The translations under genes were made by a program, and so were the position numbers. A stretch of 64,000 nucleotides of DNA, taken from assembly GCA_020002185.1 (NCBI GenBank), contig CM034543.1, positions 6,260,431 to 6,324,430 of the forward strand, written 5' to 3'. Below are positions 10,172 to 22,447 of this stretch, one piece after another. This DNA is from Paraescarpia echinospica. Its lineage: Eukaryota > Annelida > Polychaeta > Sabellida > Siboglinidae. Every line of letters begins with the position of its first letter. Position 1 is the first letter of the stretch. The notes under the pieces are model-generated. The model was not told the origin of the DNA and ran no database searches. It worked only from the letters and a program-made list of their open reading frames with translations.

Positions 10172-13100
10172 GTACAGCGGCTAAGAGCCAGACATTAGAC
10201 GAATTGTGCACATTTTGACAAAAGCATGACAATTGGCACATATGTTGTTTATGATATGTAGAATCATATAAAGCTAGGTACCCATCGCTATCGACATGGT
10301 ACCTAACCGCCATCTTGATTTTAAAAATGGCCGCCACGGAAATCCAATAGGCAAATATATCAGCTTCTAAACAATATAGAAACATGATCTTGGTGTCCAA
10401 ACCACCATGTCCAGGGTCAAGGAATCCATTTCTGTCATGTGCAGTATCCAAGGATGACGTCTATATTGAAATTCATGATGGCCGCCATGGAAATCCATTA
10501 TTCGGATATCTCAGTGTCTAAGCTACATAAAACACGTTCTTTGTGTCTATACCAACATATTCAGGGTCAAGGAATCCATTTCTGCCATATGATATATCCT
10601 CAGATGACTGCCGTATTGAAATTCAAGATGGCTGCCATGCATAGACGTTTTACGAGCATAATTTTAGTGCCTCTTGATATAGAGGTCTATAACGAATCCA
10701 TAGGTGGTTTATATGTTTCAAGGTCAAGGATTCCAGTCGTGCCACTTGCATTATTCTCATATGACGGCCATATTGAAAAACAAAATGGCTGCCATGGAAA
10801 TCATCTGTCCGAATATATCAGTTAATTAATCCATTTCTTCCACATGTTGTATGCCCAGATGACAGATATATTTAAATTCAAGATGGCCGACATCCCTATA
10901 ATCATATTTGTTGGTTTAATTCAGCTTACGTGCAACAAAAACAGACTCTTTGTGTTTAATCCGGTACTATAGGTGTAAATAAATATAAATAGACTACAAC
11001 CATCAAATGATAATCACACAGACTATCAAGATGGCTGCTATGCATATATATGTTCTAGGAACATGATCTCATCGTGTGTTAGGTTTAGGAATCCATACCT
11101 GGTTTATGGTACGTGTCTTCACGATTACAGCCTTTCAGGCTTATGCAAAATATTTTACTCAGTTATATTCTCAACCATAATATACCTCACAACATACATA
11201 TACATGAAACACAATAAATTGGACTACACTTAGATTTCCAACCACAGTGCACTAGGTCATGGCATTGCATCGTGTCTCTGGTCCAGCATGGTTTCCATAC
11301 TGAAGGTTCCAACCATAGTGTCCTAGATCAGGAAGATAGAGATTTGGCACAAGATCTTGTGACATAACATAACCAATTTGACAAACAGCCCTTCTGACAT
11401 GTTAGTGCAATGCATGTTTTGTTGGTGGGGTATTCCAAGTCATACCAGCTGTTTCCTTGTTTCATCCTGTCAAATACAAAAGTCTTTATGTATATTCGGC
11501 GATTAACCTCTGTATCTCGTTTAATGTACATGAGTCGACTTCTTGTGATTGTGATGACAGGGCGAGGAAGACATCTGTAAAAGCGGGGAATGGAGTTCAT
11601 GCTAACCATGCCAATTTCTTCCCTCGACCAAGGAAACTGGAGACAATGTCACACATCAACTCAGGACATAGCATAGCATTAATGTTTCCGATATCACAGG
11701 TCGTTGACAATGGCATGGGTTGCAATGTGACAAAAGTGCGTTTCAATCGCAAAACGTTCACTTATTTCAACAGCAAGGAATGCCTTACGGCCAGAATAAC
11801 CACATATATAAACACTACCGGATATCCACTTGTGCTGCATAGAATAATATGCTGCCGATGTCCGCCTCATCGTGTGTTCATGGCTGAAGGTTCTGCAGGT
11901 CGTTGGTAGCTTTATGGACTGTGGTTAAAACTATCTGATCTTCGGTGCTGATGATTATCTATCCACCGGAAACGAATGACCTTGTACATTGTAGCAAATA
12001 ATGAAACAACTTCTTAGTGGTTCGGCTATATATTCTGCGTTCTCTTATTGTTTGCTTGAGGATGTCAGCAAAATACCTACTATATACAATATATACTCCT
12101 CCGACAGTTGCCAACGGGGATGTATTGTATATGATACATTATTGCTGAGCATCATCCACATTGCACTGCTCACATATTTGTGTCGAGGTATGGAGCAATC
12201 TGCAATGATGTGAAGTACTATGTTTGGTACGCTAGTTCGTCTGATTGTTATTCTTGTCATAATTGGCGTTTTTCTGTCGTTTCGTCCGCGTATCTGCTCT
12301 ACAATATTTCCATGCGTCCTTAACAGTGTATTCCGTTTGCAAGACATATTTTTTGTCTATGACTAAGTTTGTACTCGGAGTCTGCATATATGGGCGAATT
12401 TCAGCGATTTTGTTGGATTACACAAATGTTTAAATGATGACCCTAAAGATGATATTTATTTAGCAAAGTTGTTTTGTATGCCAGACTGTAGTACATTTAT
12501 GCTTTGTTGAGTTTGTAATTGACAGTTTAAACACTACCTTTCAACTCCATCTAGATACCTGTGATATATCTGGCCCTGTCACCATCCACCTCTCCCAGGA
12601 TTATGGACTTCCGTAAAATTTTCAGCAAAACCGTCATTCTTTGTGAGTGATTGACTTGATTTTGACATCGGCATAGTGTTATTGCTGAGAACATATGTTG
12701 TGGTTATTTCTGCACAAAAAAGTCCATTCGTAAGTTGCCAGTAAACCTCAAGACGACGCTGACGTGAACTTGAAATGTAACCATTTGTGTTATCCATTCT
12801 TAACCAATAACACATTTGTCTTCACCAGTATATACACCTCTATTTATCTTATTTTTCAGAATATCGCTCAGAAACAACTGTCAAAAAAATTGACATACTC
12901 GTGAATATATGTGTATTCATATATGAACCACATATGGATTCCTCAACCTCACGAGGCGCTAAAATTATGTTCGTAAAAAGCATACGCAGGGCAGCCATCT
13001 TGAATTTCAATATGGCCGTCATCTGAAGATATAGCATATGCAGAAATGAATTCCTTGACCCTGAAAATGTTCGTTTAGACACAAAGAACATGTTTGTATA

Positions 13101-13434
13101 TTGCTTAGAAGCCGAGATATCTAGATAATGGATTTCTTGAATTTCAATATGGCCGTCATCCTTGGATACTGAATATGACAAAAATGGATTCCTTGACCCT
13201 GGAAATGTTGGGATAGACACCAAGAACATGATTTTATGTTGCTTAGAAGCTGATATAACTGGATAATTGATTTCCGTTGCGGCCATTTGTAAAATCAAGA
13301 TGGCGGCTATGTACCATGTCGATAGCGATGGGTACCTAGCTTGAAACGATTCTATATATCATAATCTACATGTGTGCCAATTTTCATTCTTTTGTCAAAA
13401 AGTGCACAATCATGTCCCTTAGCCTATGTACTAT
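10172..13434. mobile_element. foldback element with ~0.5-kb inverted arms
   Basis: The left arm 10172-10717 is repeated in reverse complement at 12917-13434. The markers GCTAGGTACCCATCGCTATC (left) and the reverse copy at about 13320-13345 make this plain. Each arm is built of ~150-bp direct modules containing CAAGATGGC(C/T)GCCATGGAAATC and CAAGGAATCCATTTCTG. Further modules continue on the left to about 11050. The loop (11050-12840) has open frames of up to 150 codons (11457-11909), but none shows a known domain, so I do not call a gene. Confidence 0.75.
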
Positions 13435-13947
13435 TGACGCTGTCGATCACAAATTGTTTTGTAAAAAATTGAACTCTCTAGCATTCGTGGAAACGCGTAT
13501 AATTGGATTAGTAGTTATTTGCAAAATCGTAGCCAATTTGTAAACATTGATGGCTACAACTCAGACACACAAAGACTAACATTTGGAGTTCCACAAGTTC
13601 TATACTTGGTCGGAAGCATTTTATTCTACACATCAATGGCATGTGCAATGTGTCTAAACTGATCAAGTTTGTCTTATTTGCTGATGACACGAACATTTTA
13701 TGTTCAGCCAATGATTCAAAACAGCTTGAAAATATTGTTTGCAGCGAGCTGGTTAAACTGCAATTGTGGTTCTCAATCAAAAAATTGTCTGTTAATATAG
13801 CCAAGACCAATTACATGTTATTTTCCGGTCGTGCTCAATTGCCTGATGTAAATATCAAGATAAAAAATACACAGATATTAAGAGTACGAGTTACGAAATT
13901 TCTAGGTGTGCTCATCGATGAAGCATTAAACTGGAAAGATCACATCA

Positions 13948-16900
13948 GACGAGTAAAGTCTAAACTTTCAATTAGTGTTGGTATTATGTACAGATGAGTA
14001 AAATCTAAACTATCAATTAGTGTTGGTATTATGTACAGATGCAGTGAAGTCTAAACTATCATTTAGTGTTGGTATTATGTACAGATGAGTAAAGTCTAAA
14101 CTATCAATTAGTGTTGGTATTATGTACAGATGCAGTAAAGTCTAAACTATCAATTAGTGTTGGTATTATGTACAGATGAGTAAAGTCTAAACTATCAATT
14201 AGTGTTGGTATTATGTACAGATGCAGTAACGTCTAAACTATCAATTAGTGTTGGTATTATGTACAGATGCAGTAAAGTCTAAACTATCAATTATTGTTGG
14301 TATTATGTACAGACGCAGTAAAGTCTAAACTATCAATTAGTGTTGGTATTATGTACAGATGAGTAAAGTCTAAACTATCAATTAGTGTAGGTATTATGTA
14401 CACATGAATAATGTCTAAACTATCAATTAGTGTTGGTATTATGTACAGATGAGTAACGTCTAAACTATCAATTAGTGTTGGTATTATGTACAGATGCAGT
14501 AAAGTCTAAACTATCAATTAGTGTTGGTATTATGTACAGATGAGTAAAGTCTAAACTATCAATTAGTGTTGGTATTATGTACAGAGAAGTAAAGTCTAAA
14601 CTATCAATTAGTGTTGGTATTATGTACAGATGAGTAAAGTCTAAACTATCAATTAGTGTTGGTATTATGTACAGATGAAGTAAAGTCTAAACTATCAATT
14701 AGTGTTGGTATTATGTACATATGAGTAAAGTCTAAACTATCAATTAGTGTTGGTATTATGTACAGATGCAGTAAAGTCTAAACTATCAGTTAGTGTTGGT
14801 ATTATGTACAGATGAGTAAAGTGTAAACTATCAATTAGTGTTGGTATTATGTACAGATGAGTAAAGTCTAAACTATCAATTAGTTTTGGTATTATGTACA
14901 GATGAGTAAAGTATAAACTATCAATTAGTGTTGGTATTATGTACACATGAGTAAAGTCTAAACTATCAATTAGTGTTGGTATTATGTACAGATGAGTAAA
15001 GTCTAAACTATCAGTTAGTGTTGGTATTATGTACAGATGAATAATGTCTAAACTATCAATTAGTGTTGGTATTATGTACAGATGAGTAAAGTCTAAACTA
15101 TCAATTAGTGTTGGTATTATGTACAGATGAGTAAAGTCTAAACTATCAAACAGTGTTGGTATTATGTACAGATGAGTAAAGTCTAAACTATCAATTAGTG
15201 TTGGTATTATGTACAGATGAATAAAGTCTAAACTATCAATTAGTGTTGGTATTATGTACAGATGAGTAAAGTCTAAACTATCAATTAGTGTTGGTATTAC
15301 GTACAGATGAGTAAAGTCTAAACTATCAATTAGTGTTGGTATTATGTACAGATGAGTAACGTCTAAACTATCAACTAGTGTTGGTATTATGTACAGATGA
15401 GTAAAGTCTAAACTATCAATTAGTGTTGGTATTATGTACAGATGCAGTAAAGTCTAAACTATGAATTAGTGTTGGTATTATGTACAGATGAATAACGTCT
15501 AAACTATCAATTAGTGTTGGTATTATGTACAGATGAGTAAAGTCTAAACTATCAATTAGTGTTGGTATTATGTACAAATGCAGTAAAGTCTAAACTATCA
15601 GTTAGTGTTGGTATTATGTACAGATGAGTAAAGTCTAAACTATCAATTAGTGTTGGTATTATGTACAAATGCAGTAAAGTCTAAACTATCAGTTAGTGTT
15701 GGTATTATGTACAGATGAGTAACGTCTAAACTATCAATTAGTGTTGGTATTATGTACAGATGCAGTAAAGTCTAAACTACCAATTAGTGTTGGTATTATG
15801 TACAGATGAGTAAAGTCTAAAGTATCAATTAGTGTTGGTATTATGTACAGATGAGTAAAGTCTAAACTATCAATTAGTGTTGGTATTATGTACAGATGCA
15901 GTAAAGTCTAAACTATCAATTAGTGTTGGTATTATGTACAGATGCAGTAAAGTCTAAACTATCAATTAGTGTTGGTATTATGTACAGATGCAGTAAAGTC
16001 TAAACTATCAATTAGTGTTGGTATTATGTACAGATGCAGTAAAGTCTAAACTATCAATTAGTGTTGGTATTATGTACAGATGAGTAAAGTCTAAACTATC
16101 AATTAGTGTTGGTATTATGTACAGATGCAGTAACGTCTAAACTATCAATTAGTGTTGGTATTATGTACAGATGCAGTAAAGTCTAAACTATCAATTATTG
16201 TTGGTATTATGTACAGACGCAGTAAAGTCTAAACTATCAATTAGTGTTGGTATTATGTACAGATGAGTAAAGTCTAAACTATCAATTAGTGTAGGTATTA
16301 TGTACAGATGAGTAAAGTCTAAACTATCAATTAGTGTTGGTATTATGTACAGATGCAGTAAAGTCTAAACTATAAATTAGTGTTGGTATTATGTACAGTT
16401 GAGTAAAGTCTAAACTATCAATTAGTGTTGGTATTATGTACAGATGCAGTAAAGTCTAAACTATCAATTAGTGTTGGTATTATGTACAGGTGCAGTAAAG
16501 TCTAAACTATCGGTTAGTGTTGGTATTATGTACAGATGAGTAACGTCTAAACTATCAATTAGAGTTGGTATTATGTACAGATGCCGTATAGTCTAAATTA
16601 TCAGTTTGTGTTGGTATTATGTACAGATGAGTAACGTCTAAACTATCAATTAGTGTTGGTATTATGTACAGATGCAGTAAAGTCTAAACTATCAATTAGT
16701 GTTGGTATTATGTACAGATGAGTAACATCTAAACTATCAATTAGTGTTGGTATTGTGTACAGATGAGTAAAGTCTAAACTATCAATTAATGTTGGTATTA
16801 TGTACAGATGAATAAAGTCTAAACTATCAATTAGTGTTGGTATTATGTACAGATGAGTAAAGTCTAAACTATCAATTAGTGTTGGTATTATGTACAGATG

Positions 16901-19900
16901 AGTAAAGTCTAAACTATCAATTAGTGTTGGTATTATGTACAGATGAGTAAAGTCTAAACTATCAATTAGTGTTGGCATTATGTACAGATGAGTAAAGTCT
17001 AAACTATCAATTAGTGTTGGTATTATGTACAGATGAGTAAAGTGTAAACTATCAATTAGTGTTGGTATTATGTACAGATGAGTAAAGTCTAAACTATCAA
17101 TTAGTGTTGGTATTATGTACAGATGAGTAAAGTCTAAACTATCAATTAGTGTTGGTATTATGTACAGATGAGTAAAGTCTAAACTATCAATTAGTGTTGG
17201 TATTATGTACAGATGAGTAAAGTCTAAACTATCAATTAGTGTTGGTATTATGTACAGAGAGTAAAGTCTAAACTATCAATTAGTGTTGGTATTATGTACA
17301 TATGAGTAAAGTCTAAACTATCAATTAGTGTTGGTATTATGTACAGATGCAGTAAAGTCTAAACTATCAGTTAGTGTTGGTATTATGTACAGATGAGTAA
17401 CGTCTAAACTATCAATTAGTGTTGGTATTATGTACAGATGCAGTAAAGTCTAAACTACCAATTAGTGTTGGTATTATGTACAGATGAGTAAAGTCTAAAC
17501 TATCAATTAGTGTTGGTATTATGTACAGATGAGTAAAGTCTAAACTATCAATTAGTGTTGGTATTATGTACAGATGAGTAAAGTCTAAACTATCAATTAG
17601 TGTTGGTATTATGTACAGATGAGTAAAGTCTAAACTATCAATTAGTGTTGGTATTATGTACAGATGAGTAAAGTCTAAACTATCAATTAGCGTTGGTATT
17701 ATGTACAGATGAGTAAAGTCTAAACNNNNNNNNNNNNNNNNNNNNNNNNNNNNNNNNNNNNNNNNNNNNNNNNNNNNNNNNNNNNNNNNNNNNNNNNNNN
17801 NNNNNNNNNNNNNNNNNNNNNNNNNNNNNNNNNNNNNNNNNNNNNNNNNNNNNNNNNNNNNNNNNNNNNNNNNNNNNNNNNNNNNNNNNNNNNNNNNNNN
17901 NNNNNNNNNNNNNNNNNNNNNNNNNNNNNNNNNNNNNNNNNNNNNNNNNNNNNNNNNNNNNNNNNNNNNNNNNNNNNNNNNNNNNNNNNNNNNNNNNNNN
18001 NNNNNNNNNNNNNNNNNNNNNNNNNNNNNNNNNNNNNNNNNNNNNNNNNNNNNNNNNNNNNNNNNNNNNNNNNNNNNNNNNNNNNNNNNNNNNNNNNNNN
18101 NNNNNNNNNNNNNNNNNNNNNNNNNNNNNNNNNNNNNNNNNNNNNNNNNNNNNNNNNNNNNNNNNNNNNNNNNNNNNNNNNNNNNNNNNNNNNNNNNNNN
18201 NNNNNNNNNNNNNNNNNNNNNNNNNNNNNNNNNNNNNNNNNNNNNNNNNNNNNNNNNNNNNNNNNNNNNNNNNNNNNNNNNNNNNNNNNNNNNNNNNNNN
18301 NNNNNNNNNNNNNNNNNNNNNNNNNNNNNNNNNNNNNNNNNNNNNNNNNNNNNNNNNNNNNNNNNNNNNNNNNNNNNNNNNNNNNNNNNNNNNNNNNNNN
18401 NNNNNNNNNNNNNNNNNNNNNNNNNNNNNNNNNNNNNNNNNNNNNNNNNNNNNNNNNNNNNNNNNNNNNNNNNNNNNNNNNNNNNNNNNNNNNNNNNNNN
18501 NNNNNNNNNNNNNNNNNNNNNNNNNNNNNNNNNNNNNNNNNNNNNNNNNNNNNNNNNNNNNNNNNNNNNNNNNNNNNNNNNNNNNNNNNNNNNNNNNNNN
18601 NNNNNNNNNNNNNNNNNNNNNNNNNNNNNNNNNNNNNNNNNNNNNNNNNNNNNNNNNNNNNNNNNNNNNNNNNNNNNNNNNNNNNNNNNNNNNNNNNNNN
18701 NNNNNNNNNNNNNNNNNNNNNNNNNGTACAGATGCAATAAAGTCTAAACTATCAGTTAGTGTTGGTATTATGTACAGATGAGTAAAGTCTAAACTATCAA
18801 TTAGTGTTGGTATTATGTACAGATGAGTAACGTCTAAACTATCAATTAATGTTGGTATTATGTACAGATGCAATAATGTCTAAACTATCAATTAGTGTTG
18901 GTATTATGTACAGATGAGTAAAGTCTAAACTATCAATTAGTGTTGGTATTATGTACAGATGAGTAAAGTCTAAACTATCAATTAGTGTTGGTATTATGTA
19001 CAGATGAGTAAAGTCTAAACTATCAATTAGTGTTGGTAATATGTACAGATGAGTAAAGTCTAAACTATCAATTAGTGTTGGTATTATGTACAGATTAATA
19101 AAGTCTAAACTATCAATTAGTGTTGGTATTATGTACAGATGAGTAAAGTCTAAACTATCAATTAGTGTTGGTATTATGTACAGATGAGTAATGTCTAAAC
19201 TATCAATTAGTGTTGGTATTATGTACAGATGAGTAAAGTCTAAACTATCAATTAGTGTTGGTATTATGTACAGATGAGTAATGTCTAAACTATCAATTAG
19301 TGTTGGTATTATGTACAGATGATTAACGTCTAAACTATCAATTAGTGTTGGTATTATGTACAGATGAGTAACATCTAAACTATCAGTTAGTGTTGGTATT
19401 ATGTACAGATGAGTAAAGTCTGAACTATCAATTAGTGTTGGTATTATGTACATATGAGTAAAGTCTAAACTATCAATTAGTGTTGGTATTATGTACAGAT
19501 GCAGTAAAGTCTAAACTATCAATTAGTGTTGGTATTATGTACAGACGAGTAAAGTCTAAACTATCAATTAGTTTTGGTATTATGTACAGACGAGTAAAGT
19601 CTAAACTATCAGTTAGTGTTGGTATTATGTACAGATGAATAAAGTCTAAACTATCAGTTAGTGTTGGTATTATGTACAGATGAGTAAAGTCTAAACTATC
19701 AATTAGTGTTGGTATTATGTACAGATGAGTAAAGTCTAAACTATCAATTAGTGTTGGTATTATGTACAGATGAGTAAAGTATAAACTATCAATTAGTGTT
19801 GGTATTATGTAGAGATGAGTAAAGTCTAAACTATCAGTTAGTGTTGGTATTATGTACAGATGAGTAAAGTCTAAACTGTCAGTTAGTGTTGGTATTATGT

Positions 19901-20310
19901 ACAGATGCAGTAAAGTCTAAACTATCAATTAGTGTTGGTATTATGTACAGATGAGTAACATCTAAACTATCAATTAGTGTTGGTATTATGTACAGATGCA
20001 GTAAAGTCTAAACTATAAATTAGTGTTGGTATTATATACAGATGAGTAAAGTCTAAACTATCAATTAGTGTTGGTATTATGTACAGATGAGTAAAGTCTA
20101 AACTGTCAATTAGTGTTGGTATTATGTACAGATTAGTAAAGTCTAAACTATCAATTAGTGTTGGTATTATGTACAGATGCAGTAAAGTCTAAACTATCAA
20201 TTAGTGTTGGTATTATGTACAGATGAGTAAAGTCTAAACTATCAATTGGTGTTGGTATTATGTACAGATTAGTAAAGTCTAAACTATCAATTAGTGTTGG
20301 TATTATGTAC
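13948..20310. repeat. 45/46-bp satellite derived from RT codons
   Basis: About 118 visible units (5.36 kb outside the gap). Two unit lengths are interspersed: 45 bp beginning GATGAGTAAAGTC and 46 bp beginning GATGCAGTAAAGTC, both ending in TTGGTATTATGTACA. The first unit (13948) still has GACGAGTAAAGTC and CTTTCAATT, matching the coding frame. The last joins to AGATGCAGCAAAC of the downstream RT. The 45-bp unit has no stop on the minus strand, which creates long artificial open frames there (for example 16646-16978, 18842-19453). Those are not genes. Confidence 0.97.
17726..18725. other. assembly gap of 1000 N
   Basis: Exactly 1000 unknown bases flanked on both sides by the same satellite. 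The round number suggests a placeholder, so the true array length is unknown and probably longer. Confidence 0.98.
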
Positions 20311-21080
20311 AGATGCAGCAAACTAATCGACCATCACTGTATCTACATGTTATATTCTATTCTGCGTTTGTTATAAAAGAGGGTAATACGGATTATGCAC
20401 AATGCACAGCGATGCGATCACACAACTCCACTTTTTTTTTACAAAGCTCGCTTTTTAAAATTTACTGACTTGGTACAATTTTGTATATTACTATTTATGT
20501 ATAAACCTATAAAAATGAATTACCGTCGAATATTCAAAGGTTATTTGTTAAACATGTTAAGATGCACTCCACACGAAGTCAAAATAAATTGTTATGTACC
20601 CGTGCTTCAACCACTAGAAGATGTATGTCATTAATTGTGGAATTCTTTTAATATCAATGTTAGCAATATAAATTCGTTTCACCTTTTTAAATCACACTAA
20701 AGCAAACATATAATTGAGAGTTATTGTATGCGAGTATAATCTGACTTCTTTTTTCTTTCAGTTTTCGTAGCAAGCACCCAAAACATTTGTAATTATTGCC
20801 ATGTTGTATATAACTAATTACTTTAACATCATGTAAAACAAAAGCTGCTAGAAATTGTCAACAAAGGAGAAGCATGCCTTTATAAGTAATGTTACTTTTG
20901 TGCTTCTTCTTTCAAACTTGTCACCCATAGGTTTTGTATGTCTCATTCATTTGTACACTTGAATTGTTTGATTTGTTTGAATAAACGCTTTTTGCTTTAC
21001 TTGACCTTTAGTGCTTTTACACCTGGGCAATGTAGAGGGGGTGACCAGTAGTAATGATAACGCTTAAACCTCTGATTACA

Positions 21081-21350
21081 GATTGTTTGTGATGTTAATC
21101 CTCTTGATTCTTCCATCAAGTCCACGATTGTTTGTGATGTTAATCCTCTTGATTCTTCCATCAAGTCCACGATTGTTTGTGATGTTAATCCTCTTGATTC
21201 TTCCATCAAGTCCACGATTGTTTGTGATGTTAATCCTCTTGATTCTTCCATCAAGTCCACGATTGTTTGTGATGTTAATCCTCTTGATTCTTCCATCAAG
21301 TCCACGATTGTTTGTGATGTTAATCCTCTTGATTCTTCCATCAAGTCCAC
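21081..21350. repeat. six perfect 45-bp tandem repeats
   Basis: Six identical 45-bp units starting GATTGTTTGTGATGTTAATC, with a broken seventh at 21351. Because 45 is a multiple of 3, all frames stay open on both strands (one reads VDLMEESRGLTSQTI repeatedly), so the overlapping frames are not evidence of genes. Perfect identity suggests recent expansion. Confidence 0.97.
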
Positions 21351-21732
21351 GATTGTTTGGGATCACGACATTTCCTACAGGCTGCATCACAACCCGGATT
21401 GACATTGTCATTCTCAACATCACCATGGTCATAGTCCACAAATTTTTTTTTTTCTGTCCATCAACCAAACACACCTGTACCGCGACCCGATCTCTCCTCG
21501 GTTGACAAGTAGACCGATCACGTGGTAGGGTTAAAAGGGATATCTCGCAGGTCCAATTCAGGCCTGACCAATCGAGTGCAGCCTTTGTTGTGCGTGTGTG
21601 GCTGTGTGCGCCGAGCTGGACTTTGGCTATGCGACTTTGACAATGGGGGAGAGCCGTCAGGCATCAGTTGTCTGGGCAATGATTCACTAAGTACAGTTTT
21701 GAATAAATGTCTCTTCGGGACTTCGTGCAACG

Positions 21733-22447
21733 TCCGACTGGTTTCATGCTAATAAGCTCTCATTAAATGTATCCAAATCAAAATATATGTTGTTTTCTAG
21801 GTCACGACATCTACTGAGTGAACAAATAACATTAAAGATGTCAGATCAGATAATTCAGCCTACCCATTGTGTAAATTTCCTAAGCCTTCTTAGTGGTGAT
21901 AAACTTGACTGGCATAAACACATAAATGTCTGCAGAAAAAACTTTCAAGTGCTCTATATGTTATAAATAAAATGAATCGCTTTCTTCCTGTAGAATCCCT
22001 AAAGACGATTTACTATGCATTAGTATATCCATATTTGACATATGGAATAATCTTTTGGGATCTACACATAAAAGCTACACAAAGAAATTATTCATTATGC
22101 AACAAAAATTGTTCGTAGTATTCTTCGAACTGCTTTCCATGAGCACTCATCCCCTGTTCACACGGTTAAATGTACAAACAAATTAAGGATATTTATGAAA
22201 CAGAAATTGCGAAATTTATGTGTCGTTATCTAATATGTTTGTTATAACCTGTGATATTCACAATCATGACACAAGGCAACTTAGGCAACGACCAGTGATT
22301 CAAATTATATTGTTTCCTGTTATAACATTGTATATTTACTGGTCTTGCCTCTGCTGCCAACCAGGAATTGTAAAGTTTGTATACGCTTTGTGTTTAATTT
22401 ATCTTCTGTATTATACAATTCCGAAATAAACCTACCTACATGCCTAT
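21733..22447 (+). mobile_element. 5'-truncated LINE RT fragment
   Basis: Translation in shifting frames gives WFHANKLSLNVSKSKYMLFS, QPTHCVNFL, DWHKHINVC, NRFLPVESLKTIYYALVYPY and LTYGIIFWD, the thumb region of a jockey/CR1-type RT. It begins directly after the duplicon sequence GTGCAACG and ends before TTCACGGTGTTTTAATCAC. Copy B lacks it (GTGCAACG runs straight into TTTTCACGG), so it inserted after duplication. Confidence 0.8.

Larger units (their letters stand above)
13430..20995 (+). pseudogene. LINE RT gene split by its own satellite expansion
   Basis: Before the satellite, frames read DAVDHKLFCKKL, NWISSYLQNRSQF, RLTFGVPQV, LFADDTNILCS (the catalytic ADD), WFSIKKLSVNIAKTNYMLF and TKFLGVLIDEALNWKDHI. 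They run into RRVKSKLSISVGIMYR, the satellite unit. After the satellite the same protein resumes with CSKLIDHHC, RVIRIMHNAQRCDHTTPLF, ARFLKFTDLV and later VELWNSFNINVSNINSFHLF, followed by a 3' UTR to about 20995. This is a CR1/jockey-superfamily RT with several frameshifts, so it is dead. About 6.3 kb of tandem DNA sits between adjacent codons of the original frame. Confidence 0.85.
9673..21583. mobile_element. 11.9-kb insertion bounded by short inverted repeats
   Basis: The block ends carry CTGCACTCGATTGGTCAG (9674-9691) and its exact reverse complement (21564-21581). TTTG sits outside each end (9669-9672 and 21584-21587). Copy B of the duplicon is uninterrupted at the matching place (about 37525-37535), so this whole segment was gained in copy A. 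It is a container of nested repeats (foldback 10172-13434, LINE with satellite 13430-20995, 45-bp array 21081-21350). I see no transposase, so it may be a non-autonomous large element or a rearranged composite. Confidence 0.6.

Noticed and set aside
11457..11909. 150-codon frame in the loop of the foldback
   Set aside because: No domain, no splice or start context that stands out, and it is not conserved in any other copy here. Left as uncalled.
16646..19453. Long minus-strand open frames repeating THLYIIPTLIDSLDF
   Set aside because: They are translations of the 45-bp satellite, whose unit length is a multiple of three and has no stop on that strand; two of them also run through the N gap.
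13948..20310. CRISPR-like array because of regular units
   Set aside because: Units are contiguous with no unique spacers, the genome is eukaryotic, and the unit is RT coding sequence.
9673..21583. Simple inversion instead of insertion
   Set aside because: Duplicon copy B is contiguous across the point where copy A is interrupted and contains none of the segment, so an insertion explains it better.
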